Below are positions 23,076 to 33,975 of a stretch of DNA of 39,636 nucleotides, in pieces. Each line of letters begins with the position of its first letter. Within the stretch, counting starts at the first letter, position 1. Under the pieces are notes generated by a model. The model had not been told where the DNA came from and ran no database searches. It saw nothing but the letters and a program-made list of their open reading frames with translations. The position numbers and the translations under genes are program-made. This DNA is from Elysia marginata (Eukaryota > Mollusca > Gastropoda > Plakobranchidae), in assembly GCA_019649035.1 (NCBI GenBank), contig BMAT01005300.1, positions 88,617-128,252 on the forward strand, written 5' to 3'.

Positions 23076-23284
23076 TGGATGTTTATTTAATTCAGGTACA
23101 CACATCTTTGGTAGGGTATATTTCTGCACATAGGCCTGAACGTCACTTCCGTTCATCGAACTGATAACTAGCTAGTAAGTAATAAAACAGAGGTCACATT
23201 TTACACACTTCGTCCTACCATTTTTCAGGCGGAAGAGCATTCATAAACAAAATAGTTTCACACGCTTTGTTAATTGAATTATGT

Positions 23285-23500
23285 GGAATTTAGGTTAGTT
23301 AAAAATCAAAAATCGAGGTTAAGAGTCTAGAAATTTCGACTTACATCTTGAAATCTATTTAGATAATCTATATTTAGAGCTATCTTGATCTGGAGTTTGT
23401 ATTAAGCCTAGATCTAGTGTAGTTTTGGGCGCCATTTTCCTTTCATTTTAGGTTCTTCGTGTCATGTTTTCTTCTTTTTTAGCCATAGAGCCTAGGGTCT
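23285..23500 (+). repeat. Dispersed repeat family, copy 1
   Basis: Contains CTTGAAATCTATTTAGATAA, CCTAGATCTAGTGTAG, then GTGTCATGTTTTCTTCTTTT followed by TAG. The same order of blocks occurs at 35405-35640 and 37395-37665. Confidence 0.7.
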
Positions 23501-24840
23501 GCGGGTCATGTATCGTGATAATTTTGTGAAGGTCACTATTCCCAAATTGGCAATGCACTGTCCTGATTCCCTGTTTTTTTGTGTTTGTTTGTTTCAAAAC
23601 CACAAAGAGGTAGATTCTGGTTCAAATTTCTCCCTGTCGTTGCAACACTTTCGTTTTAAACTTTTTTTCAATATTTAGTCAGACATACGGTCTAGCACAA
23701 AGACATTCAGAAAGGCAGATAATAGGTTTGTAGAAATATGTATCGGCGTGAAATGATTAAGAGTGAGATAATTAGAGGATATGTGGGAAGAGAAGCAGGG
23801 GAAGAACATACACAGTTTTTCATTGCACAAAACTCGAGAATACGAGAAAAAAGGATTGAGACGGATTTTTTTTTGTTTTTATTTACATTGGAAAGATTTC
23901 TAAAGTAAAACTGAAGCTCTTCACTATCTCTCTCTCATATTTTACATGTTTTCTTAACTATATGGAAATAAAGAAAAAAGATTAAACATTCTTAAAGTCT
24001 TCCATAGAATACATATATTAAATCACCTTATGTTTAGGAGCTAAATTGCTAAATCTATTATGACTGTTGTATCATACTAACCATTGAGTAAAACGTAAAT
24101 GGTGTTTCAGAAATATTTCTCTATCTAAAAAAAAAATTTAGACGGGCATATATTGAACTAATGTGCGTAAAATAGTAGTTTTTTAAGTATAACGTGTTAT
24201 ATTTGTGAAAATATTCATTCATAGTAAAGGTTTATAATTATACATGTACTCAAAAAAGTCAAAGTGTATGACAAAGTCCATCACTCACACAACAATCGCA
24301 GGAACATTGCACATTTATACGCAACATTGCTGTTTGCTTTCAAAGCTTTGCGCTTCGATTGTAAGCTAAAAATTTGAGTGTCGCTGTTTTTTACAAACAA
24401 ATCTAACAATCACAACCGTTGGAACTTTCAGTTATTTTTGGCCAAAATTGGTTCCTGTTTTAGTCGGATTGTTTGTATGATAAGCATGAAATCCGGGGAT
24501 GAGGAATGCCTAGCTAGTAAACAAAAGATTGGTAGTAGAAAAATAAAGTTGGTATTTGGGAAAAAACAATTTTACGCATGTACATTTTTTGTGTGCTTTC
24601 TGTTGTGTTTGCCGCAAAAAAAAATGATTTTGCCAAATGCATGCATTGTGGCTTATTTAAATGCGGGTTTGTTTTTATTTTTGTTTTATAGACAAAAAAG
24701 AAACATTGTTTGGTTTCGTGCTTGTGGTCTTCGCCCAATATTTTAATTACGATGGCTGCAAAGTCGGTGATCTTGCAACGATTGGGCGCCCTCTAGGTAA
24801 TATACGACATTGCTTTGTTGTTGCTGATATTGTTGCTGTT

Positions 24841-24892
24841 ATTGTTGTTGTTGGTGGTGGTGTTGGTGGTGGTGGTGGTGGTGTTGGTGGTG
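24841..24892. repeat. (GTTGTTGGT)/(GGT)n simple repeat
   Basis: An imperfect GGT array which read through gives Val/Gly runs on one strand and Pro/Thr runs on the other. It is not evidence of coding. Confidence 0.85.
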
Positions 24893-25429
24893 TTATAACT
24901 AAACCGGCTTCACAACTGTATGGAATAAGGCTTAAATATGTATTCATATATACTTTTCAAAAGGTAAAATTTAACCTTCTCGAGTTCGACAGTGACGTGT
25001 TGTTTGAGAGCTTGGTTTAGATTTAGATGTATTGTTAAGGCTAGAGCATATTAGCGTAATGTAATGGTTATAGCTGAAAAGCCATGAGGTTGTGTATATC
25101 GTATTAAGGTTCCAAAGATTTGATTCTTTTGTGTTTGAGGAAGTTGCTAACTATGTGATGCATGTGTCGTGAGGAATGGCTGAATATTGTTCACAGACAA
25201 TCTAAAAAATTGCAATGTTTGTGTTTTGTTTGAGGCTGACAAGAATCTAATGACAGCGAATGATTGTGACGTTTAAGGACAAGCCTGGGGCGTGATGGTA
25301 AACACACTTGTCAAGTCCGTTGCCATAGCCATTTGTCTGCGTTTTAGCTCGGCAAACCTTGCTGGAAAAAAAGAAAAAAAATACAATTTTCTTGCTTTGC
25401 TCGCCGTTAAGATAAAGGAAATGGCGCAG

Positions 25430-25461
25430 AAAGAGAGACAGACAGAGAAAGAGAGAACGAA

Positions 25462-25492
<31 letters not shown>

Positions 25493-25525
25493 TAGACAGA
25501 GAGTGGTAGGGACAGACAGAGAGAG
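25430..25525. repeat. (GA)n/(GACA)n microsatellite
   Basis: GAGA, GACA and GATA units, purine-rich on the plus strand, opposite to most arrays in the window. Confidence 0.9.
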
Positions 25526-26102
25526 AAGTCATTCGTATTTTAAAGAAGAGGATTTTCCATATGATCAGCATAACTAATAATGAGAAAAATTACATTTTGT
25601 TGTCTCTAGCACAAACTAGAGGCTTTGGTGGCATCTTATACGAGACAAGGAACTGTTAATGGTTTGTTTGGTAAGAAAGTGACTCTATGGTAGGATGAAT
25701 ACCAAGCAATTGTAGGTATAGTACTCTTTATATCTTAATACAAAGATAGTATCACTGGAAAGAAAAATAAAGATGGATCTTATAAACTATAACTATAGTT
25801 ATGTACAAATGTTAAGGCAAAACTAAGTCTATTAGATCGAAGGTATTAACAATGGAATATTTACAATCTAAACTTTCTTTTAACTGAGAATTTGTTTCTA
25901 TCAAGTTAAAATGTTGATGGGAAAGAAAAATGTAATGAAAGTCACAAGAGACACGTGTAAAAAGGGAAGAATAAATATTGATAAGGTTAAAATACAGCAG
26001 TGTGAGTTTTTCCTTGGATTATTAATGATATTTTATTCAAATGTACTTTTAATTTACTGTGAGTCATTGTGTCCATCTATATAACCGTCTAATATTTCAC
26101 TT

Positions 26103-26180
26103 TTTTATCTGAAGAAGGCGTAAAGTTGGTAGCTTACACGTTTCGTTTCTACTCATATAGCCGTAAAATTACTCCACATG
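26103..26180 (+). repeat. Single arm related to the 13.7-kb inverted repeat
   Basis: ATCTGAAGAAGGCGTAAAG, then GCTTACACGTTTCGTTTCTAC and AGCCGTAAAATTA, align with the right arm at about 13863-13925 (GTCTGACGAAGGTGTAAAAC, then CACTTGTTTCGTCTGTAC, then AGAGCTAAAATTTA). It is the eroded half of the element. Confidence 0.55.
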
Positions 26181-26399
26181 TATTTGCTCATATTCATCTT
26201 GTTGTATTATTCTTTGATTGCAGGAATCTTGAAATAAAAGCATCATGTTGTCCTAAAAAATTGACAATATCTATATTATAGTGTGGATTTTTTATTCCAA
26301 AATTAGAATAAAAAACATTTTTATCCGAGCGCATTGTTGACCTATACACCTTCTGATCACAAAGAGTTCTAGCATACTGACGAGACCTTTCACTGCCAA

Positions 26400-26560
26400 T
26401 AACCGAATACTAATTCAACGCCTGATTCAGGTGAAAATTGTGTATGAAATAGCCCTTCCCAAGGACTAAACGTCCATGTCATAAGCCAGGAATCGAACCC
26501 AGGAATTAGACCAAAAAAAAAAAGAAGACAATCGTCTACGAGGCGACAAAGACAAAGTAC
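26400..26560 (-). mobile_element. tRNA-derived SINE (CCTTGGGAAAGGC core)
   Basis: On the minus strand the B box is GGGTTCGATTCCT (26500-26488), followed by TAGTCCTTGGGAAGGGC, matching the core of the SINEs at 9.3 and 28.9 kb. A 12-base A run (plus strand, 26513-26524) interrupts the tRNA-like head. Boundaries are approximate. Confidence 0.7.
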
Positions 26561-27295
26561 ACGTTCATAACAATTACTTACGATCATTCATCATTCTCTT
26601 AATGTCGTACTCGTCTCTAAAAATGTGAACCGATTCTATTGTGTTGCGATCGACGTGGTGTCTTCTCAAGGATTCGCATCCGACGGATTGCACTACAAAA
26701 GGCTGGCAAATAAATAGGATTTGAGGACCATTGGTGCGGTGGAGAAAATGGCTTGAACAGTAACGGGTTGGTAAATATATGAAATAAGTATCACTGGGAT
26801 ATTGGGATCAACCAAACGCTGGCCGACAAGTTTTTAATAAATAATATATAGGGTTTAAAAATCAATGATACTCATTTATAATGAAAACAATGGACTATTT
26901 CACAGCAAGGTAAACCAGTGATAGGTATGTGCCTGATTGCTTTAAACAAAAACAATACTTGTAGAAAATATTATGATCAAAATATACCAGTTTCATATCT
27001 AGATCAACCTGTTGTATAAACTTCGATAACTCAAAGAGATTGTTTGGAATAGGGTCTATTTCCAAATTACTCATTCTTAACATGGTAAAGTAGGAAACAT
27101 TATGGGCCTTGAATTGGAACTAAAAAAAAACTTTCTAATTTATTTTTAAAGACAGCATACGAAGTACGTTTTTTTAAGTTTGCCATTGCAGATGGAACAA
27201 AACATTGCAATGGAACACGCTTCTGCATTATAAATGCCTGTTTGGTAATATTACCAGGGAAGAGTTCAAAGTATTGCTCTGGCTAATAGGTGTTT

Positions 27296-27402
27296 GGAAA
27301 TGAGAACACAACGCAAAAATTATTGTTCTTCCCCGCACAAAATTTGGCTTCAAAAGGGAAGTTTTTATAATGGAATGGTAAATTCGCTCTAATCTCATGC
27401 AT
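27296..27402. repeat. Eroded hairpin related to the 1.35-kb element
   Basis: GCAAAAATTATTGTTCTTCC corresponds to GCAAAATTATTGTTCTCGCC at 1362-1381, and TTCGCTCTAATCTCATGC corresponds to TTGCGCTCTAACTGCATT at 1403-1422. Confidence 0.55.
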
Positions 27403-27769
27403 AATACGTACTTTTCGTATTAGAGACAATGGGAAAGATTTTTGGATTTCATGACAGAGTTAGCTGTGGTTTACCTAGGCGTCTTGACGGGAATGAACAG
27501 AATAACATTATGGTACATGTGTTCGCTATAGTATCAACAATTTGTCGTTATACCTACAATTTTCCATCACATGATTAATCGTTCAGCAGACCAAAACAGC
27601 TTTCGAGAATTATCAATGATCACCTCTACTTAAGATTTCTGCGCTACAAAAGCCGAAGATCTAATGATGGTATAATTACTCCAGTTACACATGACAAACA
27701 CCTCCATGCACTACGGTATGGCACAGATCAGGTAAAACCTGGCCCTTACTCAGGCTTAATCAAACCTAC

Positions 27770-27882
27770 CTGTCCTCCATATTCCAATACTATATCGGCG
27801 AATGGTCTGGCAAATTCGTATTTGAACGCGTTATACGTAGCACCCCTCAGTTGGTTTTCACACATCATGTATGTCGTGTAAT
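27770..27882 (-). CDS. Third coding exon of unrecognised gene (exon U3)
   Basis: This 113-base exon is entered in phase 1 and left in phase 0. The acceptor is TTCCTCAG and the donor is CAG followed by GTAGGT. With the single base carried from exon U2 it encodes 38 residues, beginning HYTTYMMCENQLRGATYNAF and ending EFARPFADIVLEYGGQ. Its phase-0 end matches the exon at 8040-8174, which would give LEYGGQ-IKLMRGVIK. If the donor is not used, the frame reads on for seven residues (VGLIKPE) to a stop at 27746-27748, so a terminal exon is the alternative. No polyadenylation signal was seen just beyond that stop. The family is not recognised. Confidence 0.75.
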
Positions 27883-27972
27883 CTGAGGAAATTAGGAATA
27901 CAGTCACCATAGTTATTGTCAAAGAACAGGAGAAGGGAGTGTGAGTGAATAGTGAGGGGTACAATTAAAGCT

Positions 27973-28014
<42 letters not shown>

Positions 28015-28704
28015 ATTCCACCAAAGGACTGAATTCAAGAATGTGGCTTTATCATAACAGAAAACTATTATTCTGTTAATCTCTTGGCGCGAGGAAAGCA
28101 TTACAATGGCAAAAATGAGGGACTTTACTTTCCAAGCTTTCTTCTAGCTCAGCAATATCTCAAAGCCTGCAAGGGCTTTGTCTGTTTCAAAACTATTCCA
28201 AACTGCCTTACAACCAAGTTTAACTATTATGTTCAACTTCAGGGGGAAAATAATTACGTAAGTCATGTTTTATTATATTACAAAAGTTGAAAACCGATTT
28301 GTTTAAGAGATTTGATAAAGAAAATTAAATGATGTCTCTAACAGAGCTCAAAACAGTTAAAAACCCTATAGATTTTCATTTCTCGACAAGATTAGGGTAC
28401 TACTGTAATAACCTTAATCGTTTGAAATTTATCGATTTAGAACCGAAATATTTCAACCTCATCAATCCCTTTTTTACCTTATAAATAAACAGCTTGACAA
28501 CTGTTACAGAAGCAGAAGTTTGTTGGGGCGAGGAAAGAAATAGAGTAGTTGTATCGCATGGCTACATTTCCAGACTTAGTTTGTTGATCCAAGCTATCAG
28601 GTTTTCATCAGAGTCGTAGAGAGACAAGGAAAGAGAGAGAGGGAATGAGAGAGAGATAGAGAGGGAGGAAAGAATGAAAGAGCTGTGATTAGAATCAAAC
28701 TTAC
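27883..28704 (-). other. Intron between exons U2 and U3
   Basis: 822 bases from donor GTAAGT to acceptor TTCCTCAG. It holds the (AGT)n array and, at its right end, a purine-rich GAGA stretch (28617-28680). Otherwise it is AT-rich. Confidence 0.65.
27972..28014. repeat. (AGT)n microsatellite
   Basis: 14 AGT units in the intron between exons U2 and U3. Confidence 0.95.
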
Positions 28705-28891
28705 GGTCCTCATCCTGGGTTGGCAGCGATTTGACCACTGTCCAAGCCTCGCATGCTCCAGATGGTGGAGGAAAGTCCGGCTGCTTGAAACGTCTGTCGC
28801 CCACAAAGAACCGAGTGGCAGCCTCGGTGGACTCGAAGAGATAGACAACGAGAGCTTCTGCCACATGCGGGTAGGAGCTGATGTCGTGAAT
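28705..28891 (-). CDS. Second coding exon of unrecognised gene (exon U2)
   Basis: This 187-base exon is entered in phase 0 and left in phase 1. The acceptor is GCCCCACAG and the donor is GTAAGTTT. It gives 62 codons plus one base, starting IHDISSYPHVAEALVVYLFE and continuing through TRFFVGDRRF, PDFPPPSGACEAW and TVVKSLPTQDED. The alternation of hydrophobic and charged residues, with Trp and Cys, suggests a compact domain continuous with exon U1. The acceptor pyrimidines lie inside the antisense head of a tRNA-derived SINE (28896-29240), so the acceptor may have been supplied or altered by that insertion. The function is unknown. Confidence 0.78.
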
Positions 28892-28895
28892 CTGT

Positions 28896-29240
28896 GGGGC
28901 AGCGTGGCAGAGTGGTTAGCGCGTCGGACTTGAGATTTAGATGTCGCGGGTTCGATTCCCGACCATGTCATGTTGCAATTGCCTTGGGAAAGCAATTTAC
29001 TCTAACTTTCCCCAGCCCACTTACCTGTAAAATGGGTACCTGTCTAAATGCTGTCTAAAGGCAGTGATTGAAATTTTTTGTGCAATGTTAGTATTTGAGA
29101 CCCTATCACAGTAACAGGCTGTCGTGCTGTAACGCTCTAAAATATGCGTTGAATTTGCTCTGGTGTGTATAGGCCTGCTGGGGTAAATATGGAAAGTCAT
29201 GAGACTGCCTTTGGCCGTGGAGGGCTCTAATTTATTATAA
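28896..29240 (+). mobile_element. tRNA-derived SINE, long copy, abutting exon U2
   Basis: The head GTGGCAGAGTGGTTAGCGCG (A box) starts near 28903, with B box GGGTTCGATTCCC at 28948-28960, then GCCTTGGGAAAGCAATTTAC, CCCACTTACCTGTAAAATGG and a body reaching about 29240. It is the best preserved of the three copies with this core. Its first base lies within a few bases of the exon U2 acceptor on the opposite strand. Confidence 0.8.
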
Positions 29241-29507
29241 TGTATATACTAATAGTTAACAGAGCATTTAAAACTAAACTCTGACTTTGAGAAAGGTAGC
29301 CCTAGTTATTGAAATGGGGTAACCCCCCCCCCCCACCTCCCCATTTTTTCTGTGCTTCATATTCATACATAAATATAACTATATATCAAGCGCAGTTTCG
29401 AATAAATGGAAAAGTGCAAAAAGAACGACCAGACACTGCTCTTGGCAGATGTGATGATAGTACTAAATGCAGTCGATGTTCTAGAAGCAGAATTTAGATC
29501 AGAACAA

Positions 29508-29534
29508 CAGTAGTAGTAGTAGTAGTAGTAGCAT

Positions 29535-29603
<69 letters not shown>

Positions 29604-29606
29604 AAG
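29508..29606. repeat. (AGT)n microsatellite
   Basis: About 32 AGT units with GCATTAGA and AGA interruptions. The minus-strand reading gives an artefactual poly-Leu frame. Confidence 0.95.
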
Positions 29607-29801
29607 TATGTCACCGGAAGAGTAGAGGTACATTTGTTTTGTTTTATTTTTTTTCTTTGAAAGAATCAAAGTCTTAAGGTACCAAGAACTAGTCTGGTGA
29701 ATATAGAAGGAGATGCGAAAATGAGCAAAATTAGGGGGAGGAAGGAAGCTTTTGTGCCACAACTCTAGCTACGTAAAATAACTTTAAGATTAGACTCTTA
29801 C

Positions 29802-30043
29802 CTTTCTGGCCATGCCCACAAACCGTCCTCGAGGGGTGACAGATCTTTTGCCGAGGACGACAGATTGAGCGGCAAACTCGGCTTCGTAGATGGGGAACTT
29901 TATGAATAGGAAGACACCTTCTCCTGCGGGCGGTTCCCAGGTTCTGCATTCATAGCGGTCGTGGGGGACAAAGTGTTTGGTTTGGACCTGATGGTTCTGG
30001 TGGGCGTACCGATGACCTTGATAACCGTAAGGATTCATTGTAT
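29802..30043 (-). CDS. First coding exon of unrecognised gene (upstream start, exon U1)
   Basis: Coding runs from the ATG at 30038 to 29802, 79 codons, and ends in phase 0. An acceptor (pyrimidine-rich stretch then TTACAG) lies only 5 bases before the ATG, so a noncoding 5' exon probably lies further right. The donor is AAG followed by GTAAGAG. The first 30 residues are rich in Gly, His, Gln and Tyr (starting MNPYGYQGHRYAHQ) and include HFVPHDRYECRTWEPP. The remainder (GVFLFIKFPIYEAEFAAQS) alternates hydrophobic residues as a folded beta-rich domain would, and the exon ends in a basic stretch, TPRGRFVGMARK. There is no signal peptide and no transmembrane segment. The HDRY motif recurs in the alternative first exon at 9.75 kb. 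I do not recognise the family. The splice sites and the clean frame into the next exon make a real gene likely. Confidence 0.78.
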
Positions 30044-30603
30044 CTGTAATTTGTAGAAAAGTGGAGTAGTGATTGGTTGAGAGATTGTCGTGTATGTGTA
30101 TTCATTAGCCAAATAACTATGTGATTGGATGAAGGGTGAATTGTTTGTGTGAGTGAGTGATCGAGTCATTGAGTGTATAGCTCTCAAAGCACTATAAACG
30201 GTTATAGTCTGTTTATAACAGTGTTCTTTAATTTGTTTATGCTCCATGTTGACTTTGTTTTTTACCATTTAATTTTTACCCTTATAAATGCACACTTAAG
30301 TAATTTATTCATATGCGTCTGTGTGAAACCACATTTATATCATAACAGTAAATACATTTTCTATACTGTTATTGGCCTTTTTATAAATTGCAGACTCTAC
30401 AGTTTTTGTATTAATTGTATATGTCTTATTTTCAGTTATGGTATCTTTGTTTAATGCACAGTGTAATATTAAGTATTAGTATTTTCTAGTGTCATTACAT
30501 TTATGTGTTTGGTGTATTGTAACTTGTGATTACAGATCGCTTAAGCACATTGAGCATCTTCTGGAGTTGAAAATGGACAAAATAAATGCACTTTATTCTT
30601 AAG

Positions 30604-30760
30604 TTCTTCTTCTTCTTCTTCTCCTTCTTCTTCTTCTTCTTCTTCTTCTTCTTCTTCTTCTTCTTCTTCTTCTTCTTCTTTTTCTCCTTTTCCTTATTAT
30701 TATTGTTATTATAATTATCATTATCATTATTATTATTACCAATATAATATAACTATAATT
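30604..30760. repeat. (TTC)n followed by (ATT)n/(TTA)n
   Basis: About 25 TTC units to 30681, a short TTTTCTCC bridge, then AT-rich ATT units to about 30760. Confidence 0.9.
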
Positions 30761-30884
30761 ATCATAATTTTATTTATTTTTATTACAATTTTATTTAAAC
30801 CAAACCATGTTTTGAATTTAAGAAAAAATAAATTCCATTGGTTGTAAGATTATATCAAAGATGGCTCTTGGGACAATTGAAAGC

Positions 30885-31108
30885 GTGCTGCCACACTGTG
30901 ATGTAAGGAGTGCTTGCATACACCACACCCAGTCAGATTATCCTGACACCGGGCCGACCAGACTTAGCACTAAACCCATAATTCCAGACACTAGGCGGAT
31001 CAGCTGCTAATACCATTTTAAAGTCCTTGGTTCGACTCGGCCGGGGATCGAACCACGCACCTCCCGATCTCTGAGCGAGTGTCTTATCGCTAGGCCACAG
31101 AGCCGGTC
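30885..31108 (-). mobile_element. tRNA-derived SINE (GGTGTCAGTATAATGTGAC type)
   Basis: On the minus strand the A box TGTGGCCTAGCGATAAGAC is followed by the B box GTGGTTCGATCCCC (31057-31044), then CCCGGTGTCAGGATAATCTG and ACTGGGTGTGGTG, then CAGTGTGGCAGCAC. This matches the body of the SINE at 20.8-21.0 kb. No exact target duplication was seen, so the ends are approximate. Confidence 0.8.
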
Positions 31109-32777
31109 CACATCGTGAGAGACAGACGGTCGCAATAACAAACACAAAATGTAAGGATAGTGTGTTAAATTCTTCTGTCACTGAAGCTGATGTCAGAGCT
31201 GTATAGAGTTACACTTTATTTCTGTGCGACGAGAGGTGGAAGCCAAACTCGAAATTCTACTCTGTCTCAACAAAACTAGAATCCTTTAGTCTTTGGTTTG
31301 CATAATATAAGTTTTATCTTACTCATAGGTAGAGAAAAAAAACAAGCACATCATTTGGGTGCACTATCCTAATATCAGTAGAGAAAAATAGTCTAAATAA
31401 TTTTTAATCACAAATCTGTGCCACAGGGTGGTAATACTGGTATATTGAAAAAAAATGAAAAGCAATAAAATGCACTAGTTCAACTCAACTTCAATACGAC
31501 GCAAGGATAAAAACAATCTTCACAGGCCTTTCCTAAGGCATACATACCTATCTTGTGTCCTAATGAGAAAATACTCTTGAGGCGTAGTGTTCTCCTGCTT
31601 GAAGTTGATTTTCCTTTCTTGAAATACTGTCGTGTGTGAGACCAATGCTTCCAAAACAGGCAATAACCTTGTGATTCCGTTTGATTCAATCACATTAAAG
31701 ATCTGGATCTGTCAGTATCACCAAGCTGTCTAGAATAGTTACAATCCAGCCTTTAATATCGCCTCTGTCTCTTTTCCTCAACTTCTTTTTGTTGCTTCTA
31801 TTATTACGCTTGAAGAGTCTGTACTACCGTGTACTGGTGTTGTTGTTATTTCTTGTTTTTTCGTGCGGTTTTTATTACTTCACAATTCAAAAACGAAAGT
31901 TGAAATAAAGAATATGCCTGATTCCTAACAGTTTAATGTTTTTTCTCCAAAGCACTGCAGTTTCTTAGGTATGCACCCTATGCGAAACAGCAATAATGAA
32001 AATGGAGAGGTCGGTATTTATTTTTCTCTCTATCGTCGCAGGAAGTAGACTCAGTAAGCTGGCCAGCAGCCTGTATAGATCTAAACAAAACAAACTATTG
32101 ATAGCCGCTTGGAGAGTTCAAGCCTGCAAAGGGAGAAAAGCAAGTAGACCTAGGCCTGTAAAAGAAACTTAGCTTAGCAGATTGAAGTATGGTTAGATTA
32201 TTTGCTAACGGGGAGGGGGGGAGGAGACTTTAAGCAATATTATTAGAAAGAGGTCGATGGCAGAGAATTTGACACATCGATCTATAGGCTAGTCCATATC
32301 TATCTTTACAAGGCGAGCTCGATTCTAAGGCGCATTGGTGTTTGAAGTCTGCAAAACTGCCAAAGAGAGAGAGTGAAAACGCCAGTCTCTTTTTCTCTGA
32401 GGCTGAATTTCAATAGTGGCCTTTCAGGTAAGACCAGATAACGATCGTGACAGTAGAAACGGGTTTCAAAGAAAGGGAGATCTACTGTAGCGTTAATTGA
32501 CAATGAAAAGGAAATCTATAAAATAGCATGAAAAGAATAATGGAGTGTAAGAAGGCATAATATTGAAGTTGAAGGAGAAAGGAATGTATTTTAAGGGTGT
32601 GGTTTTTAGTTGGAGGTATTTTGTTGGTTTTTATGTGTGTGTTTTTTTCTCCCTCGAGATTAGACTAGAGTCTTTATCTTGGTTAGAAGCCAATGCAACC
32701 GGAGAGAAAGAATTCGGGAACTTGCGCAATAGGGATTAAAAGCAAAGACAATACGGAAGAACGTAGAGCGAAAATGG

Positions 32778-32852
32778 GGGAGAGAGAGAGAGAGGAGAGA
32801 GACTTTTAGATATGAGACAAGAGACAATGACAGGGACAGAGAGACAGACAGT
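32778..32852. repeat. (GA)n/(GACA)n-rich stretch
   Basis: An imperfect purine-rich array (GAGA, GACAGAGAGACAGACAG) on the plus strand. Confidence 0.8.
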
Positions 32853-33701
32853 AGGAAGGACTGGAAGGGGTGGGTGTGAAACTATAATAGTGTATAGAAA
32901 TGCTACTGTATCGCGGGCATTAAACAACTTCTTGAAAGGTCTTTCATTTGGGTGGTCGGGGGGTCAGTTGGTCAAATCAGTGACGTTCTCTAGAATTTGG
33001 GTGTGAAAAAAATCCCAGACAAAAAAAAAATACAAAAAAACTCAAGCTAAAGGAAGCTGTTGTGTAGATTTAACGCAACCTCAAAATGGATTATTTTCTT
33101 TTTTTTTTTGGGATAATTCTGTTCCTTTGGGTGTCGAGTTGGTCAAATCAGTGATATCCACATATATCAAGAAGCAAAATAAAAAAGTGGACCAGGGCAG
33201 CCGCAGGTGAAAATCGGGACAAGAACCTCAGAATCTGTATCAAAGAGGGCTTTTACAAACTAAGCAGAAAGGATCAAACGTCCTTCTTTAAATTAAGGAA
33301 TGGCTATTGATAGAATAGCAAAGCTTATATTCAGAATCTTTTAGGATAGGGGAATCAGGAACGTACAAGTGCAGAAATACTGCAGAGACAATGAAACAAA
33401 TACCTTGTTTGATTGGGGTTTTTTTTATTCTATTTTTGTTCTTCATTTTAAAACTTCCGCCTGTATATTTATGAGTCTGAGCAAAGAGATCGTTTCCTCT
33501 ATTTGAACTACAATAAGCTTATAAAGCAAATTGTCGGTTCCATATCTTCTTGACATAACGGTTAACAAAGTAAGTTTATAAGTTTATACTTGTCCTCTGT
33601 TGCAAAGACTGGTGTCCTTCTTAAACGTTTGCCCTTGGGCTGTGATTAGCCCGGCTTTCAGGTTTCTAATTAAAGCTTTATTAACTTGCTTTGATAACAT
33701 A

Positions 33702-33790
33702 CAGTAGACTCCTGATAAAGTCAACACCTCGGGACCAAAAAAATGTGTTGGCTTTAGGCAAGAGTTGACTTTGACCATTACAAAGATATA
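33702..33790 (+). mobile_element. Possible terminus of a pogo/Tigger-like DNA transposon
   Basis: Beginning after TA, CAGTAGACTCCTGATAAAGT followed by CAACACCTCGGGACC resembles the known Tigger/pogo terminal style (CAGTAG, then a purine/AT core, then CGGGACC). Related words (GTTGGCTTTAG, GTTGACTTTGACC, GTTGGCTTTAAG) follow. The opposite terminus was not found. Confidence 0.4.
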
Positions 33791-33882
33791 TATAAAGAAA
33801 TAAAAAATGGGGCTGCCAAACAGAGTTGGCTTTAAGAAAGGGTTTCCCTTAAAGGTTTTTAATTTAAATGGATTCTACTTTA

Positions 33883-33888
<6 letters not shown>

Positions 33889-33971
<83 letters not shown>

Positions 33972-33975
33972 TCTG
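33889..33975. repeat. (CT)n microsatellite
   Basis: About 30 perfect CT units, then CTTT-interrupted CT, ending in a short (GT)n. Confidence 0.97.

Larger units (their letters stand above)
9821..27769 (-). other. 18-kb span without a supported coding exon
   Basis: Under the one-gene model this is intron between exon U3 and the downstream exons. Under the two-gene model it includes the intergenic region and the noncoding first exon of the downstream gene. It contains the duplicated acceptor block, an assembly gap, pyrimidine-rich arrays, the 13.7-kb inverted repeat, SINEs, a degenerate tandem repeat and an AGATCTAG-rich repeat. The remaining stretches are AT-rich and I see no coding exon with convincing splice sites in them. 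Confidence 0.5.
28892..29801 (-). other. Intron between exons U1 and U2
   Basis: 910 bases from donor GTAAGAG to acceptor GCCCCACAG. Its 3' part is a SINE in antisense orientation and its 5' part is the longer (AGT)n array. Confidence 0.7.

Noticed and set aside
22185..23090. CRISPR-like array
   Set aside because: Units of about 125 bp are contiguous and degenerate, with no short exact repeats and unique spacers, and the context is an animal genome.
24661..25020. 119-codon plus-strand frame with Val/Gly runs
   Set aside because: It is driven by the GGT simple repeat and has no splice or start context or known domain.
28903..28975. Functional tRNA gene (A box GTGGCAGAGTGG, B box GGTTCGATTCC)
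   Set aside because: It is followed directly by the SINE core shared with two other loci, and no clean acceptor stem was found.
28597..28995. 132-codon minus-strand and 82-codon plus-strand frames
   Set aside because: They are shadows of exon U2 and the adjoining SINE. Only the frame with IHDISSYPHVAEA joins exons U1 and U3.
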